Below are positions 51,601 to 64,000 of a stretch of DNA of 64,000 bases, piece after piece. The position numbers and the translations under genes were made by a program. Position 1 is the first letter of the stretch, and each line of letters opens with the position of its first letter. The stretch is from Lagopus muta. Lineage: Eukaryota; Chordata; Aves; Galliformes; Phasianidae. Under the pieces are notes generated by a model. That model had not been told where the DNA came from. It searched no databases and saw only the letters and a program-made list of their open reading frames with translations. The DNA is taken from NCBI RefSeq assembly GCF_023343835.1, contig NC_064439.1:24120933-24184932 (forward strand), in the 5' to 3' direction.

Positions 51601-54600
51601 AACTAGAAGAACAAGGGGATCGATGCTTTTTTAGTATACGTTTTGCCTTATAGATGGAGACAAAGAGGAGGGGAAAAGACAGCGTTTAAAAGGAAGAAAA
51701 TGTGTTTATCTCTCACGTAAGAAACATCTCCTCATATAACAACAAGGAGAATAATATTACCTTTGTGCTCTACTAAATAATCAGAGCAACAATTGCAAAC
51801 ACAATTGGACTTTCAAGCAAGAATGAGATGAAAATGCCAAATCTACCACAGCAGCTCAACAGCACCAGCACCTGGTAACGCTGTCTCTTTCTGCTTGCAA
51901 ATGAGCGTTTGTCTAGCTTTATGTAGAGCGTTTATATCTAATCCTGTCAATTTGGATTGTAGATACTGCATTTTCCTAGAATTAAAGCAACTCCCCTTAT
52001 AACTTCTGAGAGATTATTAGGTGTGATTTTCAAAAATATCGAGCTTTTATAGTATAACTCCTTTTGACTTGACTGAGAGCTAAACTAGTTGAGGATCAGG
52101 CATATCTGAAAATCACATCCACCTTTTTGAAGAAACAAAGTGCATTTTGTATTGACATAATAGTACATCTCATTCCAAGTTTTTCACAAACGGTTGGAAG
52201 ATAAGTTTCATATCATGCCTAAAATGCATGTATTTAGCATATTCAAGCAACAAAATAGTAATCCAGAAAAAAAAACGAATGTCTTTTCCCAACTCCGTGC
52301 TCTCTTCTGCCTTTACTTCACTCAGTCTGTCCAAGATTGTACATCCAATGACCTTCCTGTATCAAATATCTATAGCTTCTGTTCCCTCCTTAGTCGTCAT
52401 TTAGCCTCTTCTGACACCACCTGACCCATACACTAAAAACCTTGTTCATTTTCTTCTCGTTCTTATCCTTTTGGTGCCTCCTTTTCTTTCAGGGTTTCAT
52501 TCAGACCATGCAGCTTTTGCCCCTTATCATGGGCAGAATTTGCAGTCTTCTTCTTTCATTATACAAATTCAAATATTGATCTCGTTCTCCAGATCCATTT
52601 CAGTGAATGCAGTGCTCTTTAAAAGCAGCATTGTTAGTAAAGCATCTGTGTAACTTGAGTGCAAATCTTTCAATTTAAAATTAGAAAAAGCCCAGATAAA
52701 TTGTTGGGAAAAGGATGTGAATTGCTTTGCTTATTTCAACTGCAAATATTTCAACTCAGAACATTGACATACAAAAAATATTATCATAGTTTTGTTTGCA
52801 TCACATACAAAAGCATTTCTGAAAGCCTAGGAGACTCGGGGACTTTTTCTTCCTTGCCCAAGTGTCTGCATACTTGATATTTTAGGGGGAATAAAAGACC
52901 TTCCCAGATCTGTTATAAAAACATTTTGGCAGAATTTTTTTTTTCTTTTTTTCTTTTTTTTTTTCCATGGAATTTTGAAGTTTGCTGTTTGTGGCATTAT
53001 ATTTATATTCAAGATTTAGTTAGCCTTTAGCACTTAAAAATGTCAGCTGCCTTTCAAGTCTTCCTGTTCACAGATATTCTTTGTGGTACATCCTACAGGG
53101 GTACCTGCTGTGACTCTGGCTCTGAGAAGTCAACGCTGAGCGCTCCTAATCTCCTCTGCCCAGAGACAGAACCATTTCTGTCATGACAGAATGGCCCTGC
53201 TTCTGATTCATTATCAGCTTTTATAAAGGTTTGCAACTTGTTGGTGCTTCTACTGCATGGGCCTGAAGTCTCATCCTGTAGTCTTACTGGAGAACTGGCA
53301 AGAGAGGTCTTCTCTTTCTGTGCTTTCTGCAAGGAAATCTTCCTATGCTACTTCTTCTCAACAATGCAGGGGCTTTGAAGGTTTTTCCCAGAAGGAGCAA
53401 CGTAAAGAGAGAAAAAAAAAAGATCAGGCTTCTTCTTGACCCCATATGGGCCAATATGCCCAGACACATAATCGGTCTCCATTTCTCTGTTGTCAGTTCC
53501 TGTTGTTAATGATACTTTCATTGCAATTCAGAAGTTTGCTTCTCAAGCACAAATGCCTCACGGTGGTCTTATGAACTGCAGTAAACTCTGACCTTTTGAA
53601 TATAAAACAGCTTTATGAAGCAGGGAAGAGACTGCAGCCTCCATCTGCGGCAAAGCAACACTCCAACCCACAATGGGAACAAAGGACATGATATTTCCTC
53701 TGTGTATGTTCATAGTAGCAAGAAGGGCAGGTGGGCTATCAACCTGTACTTCTGCTCAGGAGGTTCAGTACGTGGAAGGGGGCATTTTCTGCCAAGTTTG
53801 AGTCTGTCAGGTAAGGAATTGGTGATGACCTTCAATTTCTGAAAGATCCTCTGGGCACCTATTATCCCTTGGAAACAACCTCACCACCCACTCCTTTAAG
53901 AGAAAATTAAAATGTTTTTTTGGATCCAGATGATTGCTTGACTCTTCTTTCTGATAAAAAAAAAGAATTAGGAGTACCCTAGAAAGAGATAGTAATACAA
54001 GGAGAAACCTGCTGCTTCTGCTGTGGGAACTTCTCTTTCATTTATCTGACAACAAAAACAAGAATGTCAGAAGTGGCTTTTCTTTAGAAAAATGTCCCAG
54101 TTCTTCCCAAAAGGGCAATTTACATCCAAAGGCCAGCTAGCCAGCCCTAAATATAATTTTACCAAACTGTTACATCTATTTTTAGACACAAATCCTTTGA
54201 TGAGCTCAGTGCGGTTCTACATGAAGGAAAAGGTCCATTTATGGGAGTCTAATTATAAGAAAAGAGGCCTAACTTGAAAATACATCACCTGCCATCTCAA
54301 TATAGTGTTGGATGGCTGGTGAAGTTTGGAAAGCAAGTTTTGTGGAACATCAGGACTAGCTTTTCAGATAATGACTCTCCATCTCCAGCTGACATCAGCT
54401 GGAATTCCTTGTTCTTGAGACTTCTGAGAAGTAGAGCCTTTACGCCTTGCTTTACATATCACACATTTCAGAATTGCTTCCCAGGGAAGCTGCGTGTTTT
54501 CTGTAAAAAAAAAAACTACTGCAACTTTTACTCAATTTCAATATTTGTCAAAAAAAAGTAGTCTTCTTTCTCCAAATAACTAAGTTAAAGTTTGCAGCCA

Positions 54601-55261
54601 AAGTTTGACATCTTGAATTTAATGTAGTCAGAGTGCACAGGAAAACTTGCACATAATTTAGACATCAAAAGCACTTGTTTAAAAAGGAAGAGCAAGTTTA
54701 ATTGAGCATACAGCCATGTCAACTTGTCACTCCTGGAGCAGGTAGTGTCGGCAGACTGGGGCTGTAGATGTCTGACTAAATCCTGAATTTTCAGGGGAAA
54801 GGAACTAATCCAGCATTTTTCTGACACCTAATGACCCAATGGAAAATGGAGGACATTTGGGATTCACAGTATGTTCAAGCCTGGAGAGACATGAAGGAAG
54901 AAATTGTAAAGTTTTATCCCTTTGATTTCTTCAAACTGGAAAGTATTGGCTTAGATGAGTATAGGGAAGAGAAAGAAGCCCAGCTCGACTCAGTATTTTG
55001 ACTTTTGTCAGAACTATGCAATTGGATTTCTGTAGGCTGACTTTCTGTAAGGTCATAGTTAACCTGGAAGCAATGGTTTACACTGTGCTAAACAAATATG
55101 GCTGAGCAGGACTGGCTGCAGAAATCAGAGCCTCAGTTAAAAGGCAAGGATCAAAAATACTTATCAAACACAGTATATGTTTTGGATGAATGGAGGATAC
55201 TGGATTTCACAGTGACTCCCACTAGTACTATCTGAGGGATGTAAAGGATAGAGCATAGCTT
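48669..55261. other. Gene-free AT-rich DNA
   Basis: About 6.6 kb without recognised gene or interspersed repeat. T-rich runs lie at 49094-49106 and 52935-52964. Reading frames up to 117 codons (49654-50007) show no known domain. Confidence 0.45.
52935..52964. repeat. T-rich simple tract
   Basis: Three T runs separated by single C bases. Confidence 0.9.
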
Positions 55262-55928
55262 TGCCAAAAAGACCTGGGTGGAGTGATGGATGACAGCTGG
55301 ACGTGAGCCTGCAGTGTGCCCTCACATCCCAGAAAGCCAGCTGTATCCTGGCCTGTATCAAAAGAAGTGTGGCCAGCAGGTCAGGGAGCTGATCCTGCTC
55401 CTCTGCTCTGTTATGAGGCCTCACCTGGAGTACCGTGTCCAGACGTGGAGTCCTCAGTACAGGAGAGACATTGACCTGTTTGAGCACCTCCAGAGGAGGG
55501 TCACAAAAATGATCCAAGAGATGGAACACCTCTCCTACAAGGACAGGCTGAGAGAACTGGGACTGTTCAGCCTGGAGAAGAGAGGGCTCTGCAGAGACCC
55601 GAGCTGCGGCCTTTCAGTACCTAAAAGGGGGCTGTAAGAAAGAAGGGGACAGACTCTTTAACAGAGTCTGTTTTGATAGAACCAGGGGAAATGGTTTCAA
55701 GCTAAAAGAGGGAGACTGAGACTGCATACAAGGAGGAAGCATTTTTACAATAAAGGTGGCTGCCCAGAGAGGTGGTGGATGTCCTGTCTCTGGAGAAAGT
55801 CGAGGTCAGGCTGAATGGGCTGTGAGCTCAGCATTGAGCTGTAGGTGTCCCTGCTCCTTGTAGGGGAGCTGAACCAGATGACCTTTAATGGTCCCTTCCA
55901 ACTCAAACAATTCTATGATTCTATAATT
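55262..55928 (+). mobile_element. CR1 LINE, 5'-truncated, 3' end intact
   Basis: The longest CR1 copy in the window, about 667 bp. It starts near GCCAAAAAGACCTGGGTGGA and ends in ATTCTATGATTCTATAAT, the classic 3' tail. The + frame at 55290-55637 encodes the C-terminal part of the CR1 ORF2 reverse-transcriptase protein, with recognisable stretches MRPHLEYRVQTWSPQYRRDI, FEHLQRRVTKMI and RLRELGLFSLEKR, then runs out of frame in GLCRDPS. The stretch after 55600 continues the homology in other frames (TTTCAGTACCTAAAAGGGGG and so on), showing that an indel has broken the reading frame. It is 5'-truncated, like nearly all CR1 copies, and inactive. Confidence 0.96.
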
Positions 55929-56443
55929 TGGTGATGATTTAATGAATATCTAAAACGGTGTAATGTACTTGTCAACATAATTGCATGATTGTATGATGAT
56001 CCTGTTAAGCATTACAATTTACTTTTCCACTTTTTTCTTGTTGTTGTTTTGGGTAATGTTGGATTGTATTTTTAAGCAGCTATATGTGAATTACAAAGGA
56101 AAGAAACAGGTAAGAAAACTTATAACTCCAATACTGTCATGAACTGACTTTTTAGACGTAAGCAGCTATGATAACTTTACTCCTTCCTTATATCTCTTTA
56201 TAAACAAGAATTCCTAATGGTAATGACAAAAGGAAGAGAAGCAAAATAGTCTCAAGAGAATTATGTGCATTTCTCAGTAAATTATGCAATGCAGACGGTT
56301 GAACGCAGCACCATAGCTGTTGGATTTTAAAAAAAGTGGGACCTCTTGGTCTTCCTGTAGTGAAAGATCAGCTAAACAAGGAAAAAGGAGCAATGAAAAG
56401 TCATAGAGAAGTGTGGTAGCTTGCTAAGACTGTTCAGTATAAG
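55929..56443. other. Gene-free AT-rich DNA
   Basis: About 0.5 kb of AT-rich sequence after the CR1 tail. Nothing recognised. Confidence 0.5.
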
Positions 56444-56998
56444 TCAGTAACAGAGCTGAAAAGAGAACCAAATAATTTTGACATTACAACTTAACATGGC
56501 AGGCTGTTCCTGCTTGCTGGCAGTGGCACACTGCTTCCTGGTGTGCTTCCTCATCAACACATTTACAGCCTGCTTACAAACCTTTTGTCCAGGAGGTACC
56601 CTATTCTCCAGCATCTTGTGATACAGCTGCTGCTGCTGAAGGTAACCATTGTTTCTTTTCTGTAGAAGGCTCTGACTTTCCTTTTTCAGTAATTTCTTAA
56701 GAGTCATATGCCACATGGGAGCACCATTCCCCAAAAAGGGACAGCTTAGTTTCATCATGCTCTTCCCACATGTTTCTTCCCACAGAGGCCAATGCAGATT
56801 CTCTGTGTGCCCCTGCCATGAGCTCCTGCATCCCTGGGGACAGCAGCAGTCTTGCAGGGAGTGGGTGGCAGTCCCAGGGCCCTGCCCTGTTCCCAGTCTG
56901 AAGGACACCTGGAAATGCAAAACAGCCCTACTGAGGACCTGCAGGGCAACATCCCTGAGAGTGGAGCCTCCATCCACTGTGGTGATATTACAAAACAT
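56444..56998 (-). other. Longest reading frame in the window (184 codons), unassigned
   Basis: This is the longest open frame here and lies in a GC-richer island (about 56490-57110). The product would be rich in Gln, Lys, Leu and Cys with a short QQQQ run and a basic C-terminal half (for example KKLLKKESQSLLQK). I recognise no domain, signal peptide or membrane segment. The opposite strand of the same island is also open for 150 codons (56715-57167), which argues that both are open because of base composition. No polyadenylation tail marks a retrocopy on either side. It could be a decayed repeat or retrocopy, or plain noncoding DNA; I do not call it a gene. Confidence 0.15.
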
Positions 56999-57167
56999 TT
57001 CAGGCCTCGCCGTGCTGCATGCTTATGAGGATACAACCTTAACACCATCAAGCAGCAAGTCACTGGGAGGGCTGCACGTTGGTGTGATTGCTTCTGTGGT
57101 GTATTGCAAATACACAAGGTATGACATATTACCAGCAAAAATGAGTCAACTTGGAAATCCCACCTAG

Positions 57168-60100
57168 GATGGGCTTTTCTCAGTTCTATTAAAACATTTA
57201 CATATTATTAAATACAATCACAAAATAACACACTAGTATTTTTACTGTCAAATAAATACCTTGTAAATACAAGGATTTCTTACCACCATCACCATTACAT
57301 TTATCTTTTGCTTAAATCCTTCCTCTCTAGAAATAATACAAATCAAGCCTCTGGGGCCTGTTTATGTAATGGGGATTTATGTCATTTCAAGACAAATGGC
57401 ATTTGCTAAGTTTCAGGGAAACACCTGTATTAATTGTATTTCCTGCTCATGTGTTGCTTTTGTTTGCAAAAAAAGAATTCATCTCAGGTGAGTTAACCTT
57501 GCTTTTAGAAAGGGCACCTGCAGTTATCTTAGTGCTTATTGTAAATCAAAACATGTTGAGCCTTTAAAGCAGTGAAATAAAGAGGTGCTGACAAGAGGGT
57601 ATGCCAATAGGATTAGGAGCTTTTCTCACTGCTTGTATTATCAGGATGGAGAATTGAGTCATGTTAAATTACAGGGGGAAGAGATATTCCCAGAAATTCC
57701 ACAGATCAGAGATTGACTCTCTCCTTCAGTAAGCCTATGGATAGGAGGGGCATTCTGTGCTTGGCGAGATTAAGAAGGAGGGAAAAAAAAAAAGAAGAAG
57801 AGAAAAAGACACCTCCCTTTTAGCCTTAGGCGTCTATAATTGACCAAGATTTTTCTGCTTGTGATTTGATCCATCCAAACCCTGTTAGAGGCACTTGCCC
57901 CCAACTGAGACCAAGGCTGAGGTGAATGAGAATTAGGTGACTCACTCATATGTACTATACGTGCATTCACATCTATTAGGATAAATGACATGTCATTCAA
58001 TTTAAGCACAGGCAACTGGAGATTGTCATATTTTGAAAATGACAACTGTTATTTATTTATTGAGAATATTTATACAGGTTTTTCCTAGGTACGGAGAATG
58101 CATTTTTCAGCAGCGCAGAGACATGGGTGAATCAGGCAATTACACAAAAACCAGAGAGGAAGAGAAACAAAGCTGACAGTACCAGCCACAGGGGCTGGGT
58201 CAGCAGAGATGAATGGTGCTAAGCCACCAGAGTCATTAAGCTGACACTGCTCTGTGGTCATTTTAAAAGGACTGATCATGATGCTCTGGCCCCTGCTATA
58301 TTAATACAGTATTGCAGCAAGCAGTATGTTAGATGGAAACAGGCAGCCATGATCTAGCCCAGTTTTCGAGAATGGAAAAACTGGGACTAGTCTGATGCTG
58401 ATTTCCAGGATTTGGGGGCTAGGAGGAGATGGGAAGGTGAGGCTCACCTTCCCCTGCCCTCACCCCAATGCATCCTCCACCCTGCAGCAAAGCTATAGGC
58501 TAGGGCTTCCTCCTCACCGTTCCTGTTTAGATTAGGGTCATCTCTGCCTACCTCCATTGCTGGTCTGAGAGCTACTGCTTTAGAAAAACCATCATTGTTA
58601 GTGCCTTTGAAAAACACTACCAACAATGTTCTATCTCATTCTTAAATGCAGATAGCTCATCAAATAGAAAGATAAGTAGATAGATGGATAGATGTACAGA
58701 CCAACAGATGAAAAAGAAACATCTATGTGATTATAAAGAGATGACATTAACAAGGTGGATATGAGTTTCCCACTTTTATATGGGTACAGAACTGTTACAT
58801 TTATGTCCAGTCTTTGGGATGCCAAATTATCACTGCAGCTCAATGGGATGCTCTCTAGAGTGGACACAAGGGACTGAGTTTAGTATTGATTTTTTTTTCT
58901 CCTAGATGTGTTGGAAAACAAATATAATAAAGACATTATGACATAATGCTTCTATCTTTTGGAATTGTTTTCTTTTTTTTTTTCTTTATTGATTGGAAAT
59001 CTTTTGGGGTTTATTCCTCCATAATTCTGACCTCCACGCATTACACAGGAAGCTGGAGCACCCTGTATCTTCTATAAGTTCTGCTAATACTTAACTTTGC
59101 GTCTGATGGTTCCATTATGCAATGAAATGATTTACTGTGCATCAAAAGATCGCAGTTGCCATAATCATCTTGTTTGGTGTTCTGAGTTAGCTCTATGTAT
59201 TTTCAGAAGACTTGAGAGAAAGGTATGGCAGCAGTGAGAACTGCTGAGTGCCCTCAAATAGGAGCCAAGGCTGATCAGCTGTTTGGAGGAGGAAATCAAG
59301 CATTTACCTTGCAGCGTTAAACACGCTCTCCCCACTGAGAAGGCTGCCATCAAAGCACTGAGGCCGAAATTTTGTGCTGTGTGTTGACTGAAGTTAACTA
59401 TCCAAACAAACAACCTATGCTTCTGCAACTCTTGCTAAGTCAAAGATGTGGACCCTCTGAAAATGAGTCAGGAGTTAGATGACCAAAGGTACCTCTGGAA
59501 CGGCTGCCTGGCTCTTAAACATTGCCCCATCTGTTTTCATGCTTTACATAACTAATTTTCCTGAGGATGTACTTTGCCGGGTTTGGCACCAAAACAGATA
59601 AGAAAAAACAAACCCAAGACAAGGGGCTGATTGAACTCCAGCAAACCCGTTTTGTTTTCTCATATATTTTTCCAACCAAGTACTTCAGAGAATGATTGAA
59701 GAGAGGATGAAAAAACAAGAAGCTGGATGATCAACTTTTAGTTCTAAACAGGAGCAAGCCACAGGTAGCCGAGAAGGCAGCTCTGCTCCAGCTCACCAGG
59801 CAAAGAAGGAGCTGTGAAGGGGTCAGTATGGCAAGGACAGGGCTGCGGGCCAGCATAACCTCTCCCACATCAAGTCCCTCAGCACATGGCATGGTACAAA
59901 ATCAGGGGAATACACAGCTAATCTCATCTGAATAACCTGCTTTTCTGGCTGGAGGCAGGATTTTTAATATTTTTCCAATTCAACTAGAACAATTTTTTTT
60001 CTTCAGTGGCAAAGATGTAGCTGAGATCCATGTAGCTTCATTCCACCTAAAATGAGGTATTTCTCAATATGTGGGAAGGTGTTTTTAGCCAAATTAGGAG

Positions 60101-60960
60101 AATTAATGACTTTAATTGATTAAATCCTTCAAGGGGTGTTTCATTTGAGAAGGTAAGAGCATTTCCTAGAGGGAAAGCCCCATTAGGTTTGGCTTTTCTA
60201 AATGGTTCTCTCTAGAGTTACAACAGGGAGGGAGGCTAGAATTAATCTGAAACTACAAAGATTTTCCTTCCCCTGACACTGCATTTTCCAGGGAATACAC
60301 ACACAGAGCAAGACCTGTTGGCTGCCTCCCTTTGGCCTGACAAAGAAATCCATGGAGGCTGTGTGCATGCACACTTTGGGAAAACAGCACCAGAGTGGAG
60401 CTTCTCACGCTGTTTCCAAAGGTTTCAGTAAGGATACTGCAATTAATGGAGTTAATATAAAAACAGTAGAAGTAGGCTGATGTTCGTCAATTGTGGGGCT
60501 AGCAGAAGTTATGTAGACTGTTCAAAAATCCAAAGTTCAATTGCTTGCAGCATTTACTGAAGATCAGCATCCTAAAATTATAAATTATCAGCACGCCCAG
60601 AAATACCAATTGCAACAGCAAAGGTGTTTCTGTTGAAGCAGGAGCCTCATTCACCAAGCGTAAAAGGCACTTACTTATGTGAACTCCAATTCCTTGTCCC
60701 ATTCCTTATGTTTTTCTTCTTCATTAAATCCAATCATTGTCTTTTTTCAAGGGATGCTGGCCAAGGAAGGGATGCCATTTCACCAGCTCATTAAAAATTG
60801 TGTATTTCTTCTCTGATGTCCAAAAATCACACACAGTCTAGTTTGTCTCAGAAGCTGTGCTCAAAAGAAAAGTGAAACCTGTGGAAATTCTTTCAAGAAC
60901 GAGTGTTTGAATCTTTTATATAGTCTTCAAGCAATAATTGATAAAGTGACCTTTAACGAA
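57168..60960. other. Gene-free DNA
   Basis: No gene recognised. Contents include an A-rich run at 57782-57806, a short GATA-type repeat at 58669-58694 and T runs at 58972-58983. Reading frames stay below 100 codons. Confidence 0.5.
58669..58694. repeat. Short imperfect (GATA)n repeat
   Basis: GATAAGTAGATAGATGGATAGATG-like units, six at most, with interruptions. Confidence 0.7.
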
Positions 60961-61165
60961 TTATAGAATCGCCAAGGCTGGAAAAGACCTCTAAGATCAC
61001 CCAGTCCAACTATTCACCTATGACCAATACTTCTCCACCAAACCATGGCCCTCAATAAAACACTGAGCATTTCTCGAACACCACCAGGGATGTGACTCCA
61101 CCACCTCCCTGGGCAGCCTGTTCCAGTGCCATCCATTCCATGAATGTTTCAGGAAGCCATTCAAA
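60961..61165 (-). mobile_element. CR1 LINE 3' fragment, antisense
   Basis: TTATAGAATCGCCAAGGCTG, then GAAAAGACCTCTAAGATCAC, CCAGTCCAACTATTCACCTA, CACCAGGGATGTGACTCCAC and CACCTCCCTGGGCAGCCTGT plus TCCAGTGCC form the reverse complement of a CR1 3' end. It appears to be of a different subfamily from the copy at 22503. The element's tail is at 60961 and the 5'-truncated side is near 61165, where similarity fades. Confidence 0.93.
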
Positions 61166-64000
61166 TTTAGTATCATTTCAGGATATTTTTTTGCCTTACC
61201 AGGAGGCTGAGGAATACCTATTCAATAGAATCCTGGAAAACCTATCATTATTTTATTCTATTATGAACAATGTTTGAACACATACATATATACTTCTAGA
61301 AGTCATTAATTTCTCAGTAATTCACATTTGTTGCTCAGGCCATAAACTATACTCCATCCCCAAATAAACTCAAAAAATTCTTAAAAATTGAACTTCTGCT
61401 TATCCTTAACTGAGTTGCTTAGGCATTAAATTCCTCCCATCCTAACTGTGTCTTTGTGAAGTGATTACCTTAGCACCACCCAACTGTAATAATATCACAC
61501 ATCAATAATATTTAATCATCAGAGAAGTTAGACAAAGTTCGCATTCATGAAGCTCTATCTAAAAAAGAACAAAATCCTGTGTATTAAAGGATACATAAAA
61601 CTCCATAATAAAAGATTACATGTATGACATACACAGCTTCTTCTAGAAAAACCTGCTCTGATTTCTCTGTAGATCTTTTAGTAAAATCTATACCTTGGCT
61701 AATTAAAGACAGCAGCATCCTAGGTGGAGTCCAACAGGAGCGCAGCTGATCTTAAAACCTGATGCTCGGCACAAAGCAACCACCTGTCAATATTTCAATT
61801 ACTGCCCTCCCCACCTGATCACACTTCAATTGTTTTCCAATAATTATTATAATCATCCACCACAAGGGCAACTGGTTGTTTCAGGGTTATAGGTGAGAGG
61901 CAAAGAAGAAAAAAGCACCCACCCTGCCGTTTGTATACCTATTTCCTCAGGGCAGCTCCTTATTTCAGCAGCTGCTGGTGAGGCACAAATCAGCCTTAGA
62001 GCCAAGCCTGGATGGCATGCATCCTGATTTCTGTTTTTTTGTTGGTATTGCTGTTGGTCTTAATTTGAGTCCTGCACATGACCAGCCGCTTTCTCTACTG
62101 GAAATAATTTCTCTAAATTAAAGGTTGCTGCAGTGTTTCAAGCCTGTCAAAGATCTCTTGTTGGACAGGCTCTTTTTTTTTTAAAAAAAAAAAAAAAAAA
62201 GGAGGCAGAGTCTCAAATCTTAGCCCTGAGAGCCAGATTTCACTTGATGAAAGGATTGGAAAATCCTTTTCCGATCAGGATAATTTTCTGTTAGATTTCA
62301 CGGGAAGAAAAGATTTCAGTTTAGTTTTCATTTGAGGGGAATGAATGGCTTGGATCTATTGTTGTTTTTGTGACATTATTTTTAGGAGAGGGGAAAAAGA
62401 AAAGCATTGAAAATCCTGACCCACCCTACCACAAACACAAAACCTCTGTCGGTGCTCTTGCTGGGATGGAAGCTAGCGCACAGGAAGCAGGAAACACGGA
62501 ATATTTTTTACTTCATCTCCAACATTTTTGCACTGACTTCATGCCTGTGTGAATGTACCTAAACAGAACTTCACCAAACCCATCTCTTTGAGCTGCTGTA
62601 AGTTTTGAAGCAATGTTACCAGGAACAAAATCCTGACAATTTGGATGAAGCCTGCTTGGTTTTCAGTGGAGTCAGGAGTTCACATTTAAGATAAAGATAC
62701 TGTGGTGCTACATGTTGGATACTGCTAGTCAGCCCCAGTCATAACACTAATTGCTCTGCCTGGGGAAGGCAGTGAGATCATTATTCCATTATAAAATGCT
62801 ATCATTTATAACTGAGTAGCAAAATAACACATGCTGGGATGGAAGGAAAGCAGAAAAAGTCTCTTCCACTTTGTAGCGCTTGCCCTGAATCTAGGGACCG
62901 CAGAAAGGGAGAAAGGCACCACTTCTGTCACCTCAGGAAAGGCTTCAGCTTCAGGTGTAGCTGCAGCCTGGAAGCAAATAAATGCTTTGCTGTAAAGGGA
63001 ACATGAGCTCAGTTGTATGGAGGATGCTGCAGAAAAAGCAGTTACAACCAGCCCAGCATGGGTGGGTGGGTGAATCCCTGCATCCTCAGCCTTGGGGAGG
63101 GGGACCAGCCAAGGCAGGTGGTGAGCCAACACAGAAGAAAAAACCATCCAGAATAAGCAGATAAGATGATGATAAAATCAAAGTGATAATGTAACTCGTG
63201 GAGGAGAATCCAGGCAGCAGTTAATTAGCAGAGAAGAGAATGCAGCTCTTAAAAGGCTGTGGAAGGGAATCCTCCTGGGACCGAAGGTGCCAGAGCCATC
63301 ATCTCTTCTTCCCTTCATTTCTTCCTGAAAGAGCTCTTTCCCTTCTGGTGAGGTTTAGGATAACCTCGTTGTTTTGGTTGAAGGGTTGAGGTTTTCTCAT
63401 ATGACAGCCTGTCCTCTCTGCCATGTATACTTTGCTCTCAGAGGCAGTAGTAAAATTCTTCAACCTGTCTTTCTCACCCTTACCTGGAGCTCAGCTTGTT
63501 TCTCTAGCTTGAACTTTGGCAACACAGATTTCTCTCCACTTTTCTCTCCTGTTATTTGTATCGTACCTTTCCATTACACAGGACCATAATCCAAACATGA
63601 TTTGTTGTTTGACTCCAATACTTTGTGTGTTACAGGTGTTTAAAATCTGATGCCCCTTATTTTGGGGAGTTCAGTGCTTAGACCTAACAGCTGATGTCAG
63701 GGTCAAAGGAGAAACGGTTATCCCAGATTGATGAGAAATCTGAGCCATTGATAATCTAAAGTCAGGCATCCTAAAACTGCAGTGCCTGAACCTAAAGGAA
63801 TTTTCTACGAATGTGTAAGTTGTTGTTTTTTTTTCTGAGAGGTGAGTGAGATCCCTCTGTAGACTCACTTTTCAGTAAGAATAAGGTGCTGGGATGCTTT
63901 GGAAAACTGAACTTAATCTCCCACCCTTCTGCAGTGTATGCCCAAAGTGATCAACTCTCTGAGCACAAGCAGTACTTTTTGGTAACATGTTGTCCATATA
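61166..64000. other. Gene-free DNA
   Basis: No gene recognised. It contains a T10A18 run at 62173-62200. A minus-strand frame of 113 codons (62806-63147) overlaps a + frame and shows no known domain. Confidence 0.5.
62173..62200. repeat. T10-A18 junction
   Basis: Ten T followed directly by eighteen A, a perfect inverted repeat without a loop plus eight extra A. It may reflect the tail-to-tail meeting of two A-rich ends, but no flanking retroelements are recognised. Confidence 0.9.

Noticed and set aside
1-64000. CRISPR arrays, operons, prophage, plasmid or bacterial gene clusters
   Set aside because: No regularly spaced repeats and no dense long reading frames. The CR1 and LTR content shows vertebrate nuclear DNA.

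Overview
The window looks like a stretch of bird nuclear DNA, most likely from a galliform (chicken-like) genome. The evidence is its repeats. Eight truncated CR1 LINE fragments are present, several ending in the typical avian 3' tail built on ATTCTATGAT. There is also a solo ERVL-type LTR of a kind common in birds, and a short inverted-repeat element whose ends match the mariner family known from chicken (Galluhop/Mariner1_GG). The rest is AT-rich single-copy DNA with ordinary microsatellites and homopolymer runs. Species assignment rests on recalled repeat consensus sequences, not on a search.

I find no convincing protein-coding gene, tRNA, rRNA or known small RNA. The open reading frames are short (184 codons at most), lie on both strands at random, often overlap each other, and resemble no family I know. 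The exceptions are the CR1 fragments, which keep pieces of the C-terminal part of the CR1 ORF2 (reverse-transcriptase) protein. The window is therefore best read as a gene desert or the inside of a very large intron. These two cannot be told apart from the sequence alone.

Layout: 0.5-1.05 kb solo LTR with a likely 5-bp target-site duplication; 7.1-7.3 kb a small tandem duplication and a cluster of bZIP-like half-sites; 9.0-9.2 kb mariner-derived MITE; 11.0-11.2 kb a long (AAAAG)n array followed by a CR1 at 11.5 kb; 21.0-21.2 kb a homeodomain-site-rich segment with a perfect dyad; 22.5 kb CR1 (antisense); 24.5 kb a palindrome cluster; 26.5 kb CR1; 30.2 kb a run of 24 G; 34.6 and 36.1 kb two copies of a 213-bp segment (3 mismatches), the second flanked by its own 24-bp direct repeat; 40.3, 41.6, 48.5, 55.3 and 61.0 kb further CR1 pieces. 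Several AT-rich segments (notably 43.1-43.7, 31.1-31.3, 25.4-25.5 kb) carry dense transcription-factor-like motifs and could be conserved non-coding elements.

The most distinctive structure is the 213-bp duplication. It is short, nearly identical, not recognisable as a transposon, and its downstream copy sits between imperfect direct repeats of flanking DNA. No novel gene system is visible.
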